Positions 16,772 to 24,408 of a stretch of DNA of 57,292 nucleotides are shown here, in pieces; position 1 is the first letter of the stretch, and each line of letters starts with the position of its first letter. The notes under the pieces are model-generated. The model searched no databases, was not told where the DNA came from, and saw only the letters and a list, made by a program, of their open reading frames with translations. The translations under genes were made by a program, and so were the position numbers. This DNA comes from CAZICM01 sp964537685. Lineage in GTDB: Bacteria; Myxococcota_A; Polyangia; Polyangiales; Polyangiaceae. Location: NCBI GenBank assembly GCA_964537685.1, contig CAZICM010000059.1:1-57292 (forward strand), in the 5' to 3' direction.

Positions 16772-18068
16772 AAAAGCTTCCGGACCGCCGCACGTCATCA
16801 TTATCGGCGGCGGTTTTGGCGGCCTATACACAGCGGCGTCCCTCAAGCGCGCTTCCGTGCGCGTCACGGTCATCGACCGAAAAAATCACCACACATTTCA
16901 GCCGCTTTTATATCAAGTCGCCACGGGCGGATTAAATCCCAGCGATATCGCCTCACCCATCCGCAGCATTCTCCGCGGCCAAAAAAACACAACTGTATTG
17001 CTCGGCGATGTAAAATCCATTGATGTTGAAGGCCAAATCGTTCATTATGACGGCGGCCAAATTTCTTATGACTATTTGGTCGTGGCCACGGGAGCGACGC
17101 ATTCTTATTTTGGGCACGATGAATGGGCGGCCCACGCGCCTGGATTAAAATCCCTAGAGGATGCGCTTGAAATACGAAAGCGTGTGTTCCTTGCCTATGA
17201 AGCGGCGGAGCAAGAAAGCGATCCCGAGACGCGGCGAGCGCTGATGACATTTGTTGTGGTAGGCGCGGGCCCCACGGGTGTCGAATTGGCTGGAGCGCTG
17301 GCCGAAATTGCATCGCATACCTTGCTTCACGATTTCCGGCATATCGATCCGGCCGAAGCCCGTATTGTTTTATTGGAAGGCACATCGAATGTATTGCCTG
17401 TGTATAAAGAAGCGCTATGCCAAAAAGCCCGCTGGCAATTAAAAAAACTGGGCGTAGAAGTGAGAACGGGCACGCGCGTCACGCATATTGACGAAGCAGG
17501 TGTTTCGATAGGGGACGAGCGCATATTGGCGCGCACGGTGCTTTGGGCGGCAGGCGTCGCGGCCTCGCCGCTCGGTAAATCGCTGGGAGCTCCAACCGAT
17601 AGAGCCGGACGGGTTGAAGTCATGCCCGATTTAAGCATTCCAGGACATCCTAACGTATATGTAATCGGCGATCTCGCATTGCTCAAACAGGATGGCGCGC
17701 CGATACCCGGAGTCGCTCCTGCGGCTATTCAACAGGGCAAACACACCGCCGCCAATATTCGCCGGTCCGCGCGGGGCGAGCCCACCCTTGCATTTCGCTA
17801 TGTGGACAAAGGCTCGCTCGCGACCATTGGGCGGGCCAGCGCCGTGGCCGATTTCGGCGCATTTACTTTATCGGGATTTTTCGCGTGGATTGCATGGTTT
17901 GCCATTCATATCTTTTTCTTAATTGGCTTCCGCAATCGTTTCGTGGTGTTCTTTCAATGGGCGTGGTCGTATTTAACCTATGAGCGGGGAGCCCGGCTCA
18001 TTACCGATTTGGGTCCGGCGGCCCAGCCTAAATTACTTCCAAAGAAAAGCGATGAACATCCGGGCTAA
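16752..18068 (+). CDS. ndh: Type II NADH:quinone oxidoreductase (NDH-2)
   Basis: 438 residues from the proposed GTG at 16752; the frame is open to ATG 16677, but the extra 25 residues are only the shifted reading of the lipoprotein repeat. NDH-2 is a peripheral membrane flavoprotein passing electrons from NADH to quinone without pumping protons. The FAD-binding VIIIGGGFGGLYTA (about residues 15-28), the NADH-binding VVVGAGPTGVELAG (about 175-188), VLWAAGVAAS and NVYVIGDLA are present. The C-terminal hydrophobic stretch FFAWIAWFAIHIFFLIGF is the membrane anchor. The gene overlaps the lipoprotein stop by 20 bases and ends 2 bases before a convergent gene. Confidence 0.93.
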   Translation: MDPAEIKKASGPPHVIIIGGGFGGLYTAASLKRASVRVTVIDRKNHHTFQPLLYQVATGGLNPSDIASPIRSILRGQKNTTVLLGDVKSIDVEGQIVHYDGGQISYDYLVVATGATHSYFGHDEWAAHAPGLKSLEDALEIRKRVFLAYEAAEQESDPETRRALMTFVVVGAGPTGVELAGALAEIASHTLLHDFRHIDPAEARIVLLEGTSNVLPVYKEALCQKARWQLKKLGVEVRTGTRVTHIDEAGVSIGDERILARTVLWAAGVAASPLGKSLGAPTDRAGRVEVMPDLSIPGHPNVYVIGDLALLKQDGAPIPGVAPAAIQQGKHTAANIRRSARGEPTLAFRYVDKGSLATIGRASAVADFGAFTLSGFFAWIAWFAIHIFFLIGFRNRFVVFFQWAWSYLTYERGARLITDLGPAAQPKLLPKKSDEHPG

Positions 18069-18070
18069 TT

Positions 18071-19216
18071 TTATTGAATTGGCTTCAGCATCCGGTATAT
18101 TTTTGGTCCGGCGGCCCAATAAATAAATGTCGCATCCTGAATAAGGTTGGTAGGACAAGAAATCACGTTGGTCACCGCTTCGGGAACAGGGCCGGCGCTC
18201 AGCGGCAAGGTCACGGTATACAGCACCGATGCCTTGCAATCCGCGCCGGTTTGCTCAAACCAATACAATCGTAAATCCGTCGAAAGAATATGGCTCGGAT
18301 AAATACGGCTGGCCAAAAATTCAATGCCTCCCTGGGATGTTCCACCAATAGGAACGGATTGAATCAATCCATTCCCATCGCCCTCTGTCCAAAAAATACG
18401 GGTTGAATTTGCCGTCAATCCAAACGCATTGGATTGCGGCACATTTTCCGTTCCTGAAATCGTTCCGACCTGGCCGACGAGATCGGGCGAAACCCGAACA
18501 CCCTTTTGATCCATCCAAAATACGGTCTGCGTCGCGGCGGAAATAAAAAATCCATTTCCAAATAGGGCGCCCGTCATTGAATCGACGCTTTCGGGAGTCC
18601 ATACCGTATTTATCCCGCGCCATACCGAGCCAACACCGTTTTCGCTCTTGTGCCAATAGGTATAGGACACGGTTAAGGCCACATCTTGGTAAATCTCGGC
18701 GCCGCTCACGATTCCGCTGACAAGCACGGGCTGATTCAGCGCCGACATCGGTGCGGCATATACGCCGGCGTTCACGCCGGATTCAATCCACGCGAGATAG
18801 AGTCCGCTTGAGTCGACAGCAAATCGCTCTATCGGTTTCGGCCCGGCCAAATGCTCGGCCTGCCCGCCCGCCCCCGATGCCCGCATCAATTCCCGCGCGC
18901 CCGCCGGCCCCTGAAGCCAATAGATATAAGGTGAGCCCAGCGCTATCTGCTGGACATCGGCGCCGGCCTGCAACCACTCGCCGACGCATGGAGCCGGGCA
19001 TAAGGGGCCTCCCCCTGCCCCGCCTGCCCCAGAGCTTGAGGACGCCGGTATGCCCGTGGACGACGACGATGGTTCGCCGCCTGCCCCGCCTTCCCCTTCG
19101 CTGGAACGCCTGAGCTCAATACCGTCCAGGCCCGAGATAAGCTGACAGCCCCCCAAAAACAAAAGAGCCGTCCAACAATAGCATTGTTTAATATATCGAT
19201 AAAATTGCTTCACCAT
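18071..19216 (-). CDS. Lipoprotein with predicted beta-propeller-like repeats
   Basis: 381 residues. The signal peptide ends LLFLGGC (lipobox), followed by a linker rich in Ser, Gly and Ala up to about residue 72. The rest has recurring blocks with aromatic YW or FW pairs (PYIYWLQG, SYTYWHK, TVFWMDQKG, RIFWTEGDGN, LRLYWFEQTG, TFIYWAAGP) spaced 40-50 residues, the pattern of DUF5050/TolB-like propellers. It may bind a ligand at the cell surface. It is last in the kinase to PEGA to lipoprotein series on the - strand, 71 bases after the PEGA gene. Confidence 0.75.
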   Translation of the reverse strand: MVKQFYRYIKQCYCWTALLFLGGCQLISGLDGIELRRSSEGEGGAGGEPSSSSTGIPASSSSGAGGAGGGPLCPAPCVGEWLQAGADVQQIALGSPYIYWLQGPAGARELMRASGAGGQAEHLAGPKPIERFAVDSSGLYLAWIESGVNAGVYAAPMSALNQPVLVSGIVSGAEIYQDVALTVSYTYWHKSENGVGSVWRGINTVWTPESVDSMTGALFGNGFFISAATQTVFWMDQKGVRVSPDLVGQVGTISGTENVPQSNAFGLTANSTRIFWTEGDGNGLIQSVPIGGTSQGGIEFLASRIYPSHILSTDLRLYWFEQTGADCKASVLYTVTLPLSAGPVPEAVTNVISCPTNLIQDATFIYWAAGPKIYRMLKPIQ

Positions 19217-19287
19217 GGTTTTATTCGCAACGATAGGGTTATTGGCTCGAGATAGATTAAATACGATTTAATGATGAGGCAATCGAA

Positions 19288-20280
19288 TTAAAATGTGCCC
19301 GCGACGCCCGCGCTGCCCAATCCGATAAGGGGCCGAATCCATGGTCCTTTGCCGCCGTGGCCGGCGCTATGCGGAGAAGGGCTGCCGGAAATCAAGATGC
19401 CCACAATGCCGACCACCACACCCGCCCCGCCAATTGCAAAGGAAATATTCGATACATTAGCGAGGGTATTCGCATCGTCGATCTTACTCCGGTAGCTGGA
19501 TGGACATCGAATACCATCGCATTGCTTTTTGATCTCGGATGTTTCATTCAGCGATAAAATACCTGTTACTGTTCCCGCAATCAGGCCAGCGGCGCCCACG
19601 CCAAATCCGCTCCATACAAGCGGCGACGACATCCATCCTTTCGATTTTTTCAAATGGCCGGGCAGGCGTTTCAATACGATCGAAATGGTCAGGATTTCGC
19701 CCTCTGAACTCTCCGGTTCTTGCTGGGCGGGCTCGAAGTCTTCTCCCGTTACACGCACCAGATGTTTGCCGGGATTCACTTGAACAGGCTTGGACGCTTG
19801 CTGCGCATCGAGCGCGCGCCCATCGATCTCCACCGCGTATGCATCGCCGCCCGCTCCTTCGACCTGAACGATAATGGCAGGAATGCGCTTCGTGAGCTGC
19901 TGCTCCAAAGCCGCGGCCGATGCCCGCGCTTTGTCGTAGGCCGGCGTTTCATGAGCCCACTTGGGCATTTGTTTTACTGTCCGGGCAAGCTCGAGAGCTT
20001 CTGTTAGGCGCCCCAGCGCAACTTGAATGCGCGCCGTCGCAAGCCCTGTCATCGGTAGGCCAACGAGCGCATGCGCTTCTTCGTAGGCCGTAAGCGCTGC
20101 TGGAAAATCCCTTGCTTCCTCGCGTTCTACGCCGCGATCCATCAAGAGGCGCGCCTTTTCTTTGTTGGCGTCGCTCGGTTCGGGCACTTGCGCAAAGGCG
20201 CTCGCCTGCACACTCCACACAAGCGCAATCCAAAGGCCGGCATGCTTGAGGCGGCGCGCCCTTCTTCCGCTAAAACCCAT
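19288..20280 (-). CDS. TPR-PEGA domain protein, paralogue of the gene at 8430
   Basis: 330 residues: signal peptide ending ASAFA, TPR-like helices about 40-110 (ARLLMDRGVEREEARDF), PEGA-like domain about 130-205 (AYAVEIDGRALD, VQVNPGKHLVRVTGEDFE), then two TM segments (SGFGVGAAGLIAGTVTGIL and FAIGGAGVVVGIVGILI). The start overlaps the kinase gene by 11 bases, so the two are translationally coupled and probably functionally linked. Proteins of this build sit in the envelope of myxobacteria; biochemical role unknown. Confidence 0.75.
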   Translation of the reverse strand: MGFSGRRARRLKHAGLWIALVWSVQASAFAQVPEPSDANKEKARLLMDRGVEREEARDFPAALTAYEEAHALVGLPMTGLATARIQVALGRLTEALELARTVKQMPKWAHETPAYDKARASAAALEQQLTKRIPAIIVQVEGAGGDAYAVEIDGRALDAQQASKPVQVNPGKHLVRVTGEDFEPAQQEPESSEGEILTISIVLKRLPGHLKKSKGWMSSPLVWSGFGVGAAGLIAGTVTGILSLNETSEIKKQCDGIRCPSSYRSKIDDANTLANVSNISFAIGGAGVVVGIVGILISGSPSPHSAGHGGKGPWIRPLIGLGSAGVAGTF

Positions 20281-21883
20281 GGTTTCTCCGGGGCGGATTC
20301 TTCGCTGGAGGCTTTAGGAGGGTGCCGCTCTTCGAAGGCGCGGAGGGTTTTGGTGCAGCCATTGAAGCCGCTTCCGCAGGAGCCGATGCCGAAGCGCTCG
20401 GCGCCGCTTGCGTGCCATCGGCCGATGAGGAGGACGGCGGCGCTACGTCCGCGGGTGAGACGGTGGGAAGCGCCGAAGGAGGCGCGGCCGGAATCACCTC
20501 GCTGGAACTCTTGAGTCCTTCGGGCTGAAGCGCGGGAGAAGGCTCGGGCTCCTTGGCAGACTGCAGCGCAAGCACGATCACAAGGCCAAGCACGACACAC
20601 GCGAGCAATGCGCCGCCGACAATCGCCACCGCCACACGCCGCTTTCGCCGCGCCGGATCGGTGCCGGACATCGTGGTGCCGCTTAAGGTCATCTTCTGCA
20701 GCGATGCGTCCGCGTGATGCTGATGCGGCAGCGGATCGGTGCGGGAACCGCGCGCTGGCAATGCGGAGCTTGGAGGCGGCAGATAAGGCTGTGACGGCGC
20801 GGGCGGCGGAATCGCGGGCCATGCGACGCCGGAACCTGTGGAGTGTCTCGATGCGGGAGGCGGGCCATGCATCGAACCGCTGTAGGAAGGCGGCGGAACG
20901 GGAACCATGGGCGTGGCACCTGGAAGCGGTGTTCCCGAGCGGCGCGGATCGCCATACGGCCCATGCGGAAAGCCCTGAGGAAATGAAGCGCGGAGGTGAA
21001 TGCGCCCCGTCTGTCCAGCAATGCCTTCCCACCCCGTGGATTGAGCGATGGCGATCAGGGCATCGGCCATTTCTTTGGCCGAACCGAAGCGCTGATTCGG
21101 ATCGCGCGAAAAAGCCTTTGCAAAAAAGCGATCTACGTCGGGAGGCAGCGCTGGATTGATCTGCGTGGCGGCCGTGTACACACATGAATTCACAGCGACG
21201 CAAATGGCTCCGAGCGAGGCGCCGCTAAAGGGAACCTTGCCGGTCAAGGCTTCATACGCAACAACCGCAAGAGCCCATAAATCAGCGTGGAAGTCGATCA
21301 TCCGATCTTCCATCACTTGTTCGGGGCTCATGTAGAACGGCGTTCCGATAAGCGCTCCCGTGGCGGTCTTCGCAAAGTTTTCTCCGGCGGTGCGCTTGGC
21401 GATTCCAAAGTCCAAAAGCTTCACGAAGATTTCGCCGTCTCCCTGCGAGAGCAGGTAAATATTCGCCGGCTTGATGTCGCGGTGAACAATGCCAAGCGTG
21501 TGCGCCTGCGTGAGCGCCTTTGAACACTGCTTGAGAACGACCGCCATGTCCTCGAGCGGGATCTTTCCAAGGCGCGCAATACGCCCTTCGAGATCCTCGC
21601 CTTCGAGCAGCTCCATCACGATATAGGGAAGACCATTCCAGATACCGTGATCGAACACCTGAACGACGTGCGGGCTTTTGATTTGCGCGGCCGCTGTCGC
21701 CTCTGTCGTAAAGCGCTTCACCGCCTGCTCATCTTTGGCAAGCTGGCTTAAAACAAGCTTTACGGCGACTTCTGTCTGGAGCGTCAGATGCTCGGCAACC
21801 CACACGCTGCCCATACCGCCTTCACCGAGCGGACGAAGCAGGCGAACGTTCTTGCCGACGAGCAACCCCGGGCGGAGCTCCAT
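20270..21883 (-). CDS. Transmembrane Ser/Thr protein kinase (PknB/Hanks type)
   Basis: 537 residues from ATG 21883; the frame is open to 21946. Kinase domain about 5-275: glycine loop LGEGGMGSVW, AVKLV with the ATP-binding Lys, catalytic loop HRDIKPAN, DFGIAKR, activation segment GTPFYMSPEQ and DLWALAVV. All catalytic residues are intact. A Pro-rich linker follows, then one TM helix about 415-437 (VAIVGGALLACVVLGLVIVLAL) and a Pro/Ser/Ala-rich extracytoplasmic tail with no recognisable sensor. It heads a - strand operon with the TPR-PEGA protein, which may be its envelope partner. Confidence 0.95.
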   Translation of the reverse strand: MELRPGLLVGKNVRLLRPLGEGGMGSVWVAEHLTLQTEVAVKLVLSQLAKDEQAVKRFTTEATAAAQIKSPHVVQVFDHGIWNGLPYIVMELLEGEDLEGRIARLGKIPLEDMAVVLKQCSKALTQAHTLGIVHRDIKPANIYLLSQGDGEIFVKLLDFGIAKRTAGENFAKTATGALIGTPFYMSPEQVMEDRMIDFHADLWALAVVAYEALTGKVPFSGASLGAICVAVNSCVYTAATQINPALPPDVDRFFAKAFSRDPNQRFGSAKEMADALIAIAQSTGWEGIAGQTGRIHLRASFPQGFPHGPYGDPRRSGTPLPGATPMVPVPPPSYSGSMHGPPPASRHSTGSGVAWPAIPPPAPSQPYLPPPSSALPARGSRTDPLPHQHHADASLQKMTLSGTTMSGTDPARRKRRVAVAIVGGALLACVVLGLVIVLALQSAKEPEPSPALQPEGLKSSSEVIPAAPPSALPTVSPADVAPPSSSSADGTQAAPSASASAPAEAASMAAPKPSAPSKSGTLLKPPAKNPPRRNHGF

Positions 21884-21951
21884 GGCGGCTACGATACCAC
21901 TATGCGTGCGAAAGATCGCTTTTGTGTCGCTGGCTTGGCACGGCAAGCTGG

Positions 21952-22001
21952 AAGCCGGCGCGCAACCGGGAACGCGGCGCGGGAGACGCGCCGGCTTTTT
22001 T
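21952..22001 (+). terminator. Intrinsic terminator-like hairpin between divergent genes
   Basis: A perfect 11-bp stem, 21952-21962 with 21987-21997, with a 24-base loop, followed by a run of T (21996-22001) on the + strand. It sits in the gap between the - strand kinase and the + strand lipoprotein, about 90 bases before the latter's start. No + strand gene precedes it. Confidence 0.7.
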
Positions 22002-22092
22002 GCCTGTGCGCTGAATCCCGATAGGATTGATGCGTTTTAACGCTCAAGGTTTATGATGGTTTACCTACACTTTGATTTCAGAGGATCATTGT

Positions 22093-22722
22093 ATGAAATT
22101 TAAAACCAATTCGATCATTATTCTTTCCTTTGCGACGGCGCCGGTTCTCGCCATTGCGTGTTCGGGCTCAGACGCGGCAGATGATGTCTTTTCCAATGGA
22201 ACCAATTCAACGAATACCTCGTCTGGAACGAGCGGGATGGGAGGGGCGGGCGGACAGGGCTCAGGCTCTTCGACGTCATCCACTTCATCCGGAAGCGCTT
22301 CGGGCAGCAGCTCGAGCAGCAGCGGCTCGATGGGCAGCGGGGGCGCATCGGGAACGGGAGGCTCGATGGGCAGCGGAGGCAGTCCTCCGGTCGCTCAAAT
22401 TCCATGTGGAAACGTCACCTGCGCGCCCGGTGAAGTGTGCTGTAACGCGGCTCCAAACAGCGGCCTTATGGATCAATGCGGAATGCCTGGGACCTGTCCC
22501 GATGGCACGGCCGAGGTGAGCTGCAACGATCTTGAAGACTGTCCCGGCCAGATGTGCTGCGGCAATTTCCAGCAGGGCGTCGGATACACCAGCGTGGCTT
22601 GCTATGACCAATGCACCAATGGACAAATCATCATGTGCAATGGACACCCGGAGATCTGCCCCCCCGGCGACAGTTGCAATCAAAGCATGTTCCTAGGGGA
22701 TGGATATCGTTTTTGCCAGTAA
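22093..22722 (+). CDS. Cysteine-rich lipoprotein with Ser/Gly linker
   Basis: 209 residues from ATG 22093, which has AGAGGA 8 bases upstream. The signal peptide ends VLAIAC (lipobox). Residues about 25-105 are a Thr/Ser/Gly linker. The C-terminal 100 residues have about 14 cysteines (CGNVTCAPGEVCCN, CPGQMCCGN), a disulphide-stabilised domain common in secreted proteins of Myxococcota. Function unknown. A terminator-like hairpin lies in its upstream region. Confidence 0.8.
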   Translation: MKFKTNSIIILSFATAPVLAIACSGSDAADDVFSNGTNSTNTSSGTSGMGGAGGQGSGSSTSSTSSGSASGSSSSSSGSMGSGGASGTGGSMGSGGSPPVAQIPCGNVTCAPGEVCCNAAPNSGLMDQCGMPGTCPDGTAEVSCNDLEDCPGQMCCGNFQQGVGYTSVACYDQCTNGQIIMCNGHPEICPPGDSCNQSMFLGDGYRFCQ

Positions 22723-22774
22723 TCCAGATGTATTTATTTTAGGGGAGCGATATTCGCAATACGATAAAATTGAA

Positions 22775-24292
22775 TCAGGTGGCGGGCGCGTCGGGAGCGG
22801 CGGGCGCGTTCGCCTCCGGACCTTGTTCATCCATCAGTTTCACGGCTCTCTTGGCCCGCTTGCGAATGTCGATATGCAGCGACTCATCGTAATTGAGCGC
22901 TGAAAACGCGGCGCGCGCCTCCATCCGCTTGCCCAATCCCAAATAGGCTTCCGCTTCATTCCAGCGCAGTTTCCAATTGCGCTTGGCCATGTCTTCAATC
23001 TTCGAGGCATCCGCGGCAATCTCTTCAAATCGGGCCGCTTTTCCAAGCCCGCCCCAATATTCGGCGCGCACTTCGTCATCGGCGGGAGCCAAATCGACGG
23101 CTTTCTTGAATGTGTCCACGGCCTCATCGGTGCGCCCAACGACCAAAAGCGCCCTGCCCAGAGAACGCCACACGCCGGGAGCGCTTGAATGGCTTTCCGC
23201 AAAGCTTCGAAGCGCGGGAAGCGCTCCGTTGACTTTTTCAATATCGTCGGGATTCGCAGGCCAAAAACGAAAGTTCAGCGCGATGAGATCGCCGGGATCC
23301 ATCTCCAAGGCTTTGTCGATGGTGGCCCGGCCTTCTTCCACTTTGCCCGAGGCGGCGAGACATTTGGCGAGCTCGATATAAGCGGCCGCGGAAGTTGGCT
23401 TCTTTTCCAGATAGGCTTTCACGCGGGCCATCGCATCTTCGTTCTTGCCCAGCGAGCGAAGAGCCGTAACAACCGCCAGTTCGGCCCGTTCCGATCCTGC
23501 TTCACCAGCCGCCGCAACAGCGCGCTCCGCAGCCGCAAGCGCCACATCGAAGCGGTTTTCCTGTTCGTGGTAGCTGAGCTGTTCCAGATAGAAATCCAAG
23601 GTGCGGGGCTCGGCGTCCCACACGCCCTTTAGATACTCGGCCACCGAATCGGCGCGCACATAAGTGAGCGATGTGGCATCGCGCGGATTTTCGTAAATCG
23701 GCACCAAAATGCCTAGTTTGAGCAGGGCTTCCAGCGCGGGCTGGCATTGGGGATTGGCCTCCAGCGCAAGCACAAATTCATTCAGGGCTTCGTCGTTCTG
23801 CTTCTGCGCCAAATGCACATGGCCGACCGACACATGAAAATCGGCATCGCCCTCGAAGGTTTTGCGGATGCCTTGAAAGGCTTTTAGAGCGCCCGCGTAG
23901 TCGCCCATATTCGCCAGCGCCGAGCCTAGATTGAGCTTCGAAGCGTGGTCTTCCGCATCCATTTGCGAGATGCGCTTGAGCGCTGAAATCGCCTTTTCAT
24001 AGTCGTTTTCAGCAAAGGCTTTTTGAGCCCGATCCCACAGCGGCATCTTGTCGAGAAAGGCTTCGAGCGCAGCCACCATTTGGCTATTTTTCTTGCGCCA
24101 ATTTCCATCTTTGCCCGCTGGTGAGTTGGTTAGAAAATCCTTAATCCACTTGCGGGCCAGTTCAATGCTCAGCCCCTTGTCCGCAAGTCCCTCAAATTCC
24201 TTGCGGGGCACCGGCAAGCGCGCGGGTATGCCCTGGCGCCGGGCCATTTTTTCATCGAGGCCTAGCAACATCCAATCGCCTTCATTGCTCAT
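22775..24292 (-). CDS. Tetratricopeptide repeat protein
   Basis: 505 residues, no signal peptide. From about residue 80 to 460 the sequence is serial TPR units (for example AFAENDYEKAISALKRI, GSALANMGDYAGALKAFQGI, VGRTDEAVDTFKKAVDLAP), which form a superhelix for protein binding. The N-terminal 60 residues are a separate basic segment. The gene follows the 777-residue kinase by 116 bases on the same strand, so it may scaffold or be a target of that kinase. No catalytic motif is seen. A Pro/Ala tail ends the protein. Confidence 0.85.
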   Translation of the reverse strand: MSNEGDWMLLGLDEKMARRQGIPARLPVPRKEFEGLADKGLSIELARKWIKDFLTNSPAGKDGNWRKKNSQMVAALEAFLDKMPLWDRAQKAFAENDYEKAISALKRISQMDAEDHASKLNLGSALANMGDYAGALKAFQGIRKTFEGDADFHVSVGHVHLAQKQNDEALNEFVLALEANPQCQPALEALLKLGILVPIYENPRDATSLTYVRADSVAEYLKGVWDAEPRTLDFYLEQLSYHEQENRFDVALAAAERAVAAAGEAGSERAELAVVTALRSLGKNEDAMARVKAYLEKKPTSAAAYIELAKCLAASGKVEEGRATIDKALEMDPGDLIALNFRFWPANPDDIEKVNGALPALRSFAESHSSAPGVWRSLGRALLVVGRTDEAVDTFKKAVDLAPADDEVRAEYWGGLGKAARFEEIAADASKIEDMAKRNWKLRWNEAEAYLGLGKRMEARAAFSALNYDESLHIDIRKRAKRAVKLMDEQGPEANAPAAPDAPAT

Positions 24293-24408
24293 GGGGCCGA
24301 CGGTAGCGGCCTTGTGGGCTTTAAATCAAGCCACACCTCTGTTCCCGCGCCCTTCGCTCTCACCTTCGCGCGCCCGCAGCGCTTTCGGCAATGGGCTCTC
24401 GTTGAGCT

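Noticed and set aside
20142..21203. 353-codon Arg/Ser-rich frame overlapping kinase and PEGA genes
   Set aside because: Same strand, other frame; it spans the junction of two well-supported genes and lacks domain signs.
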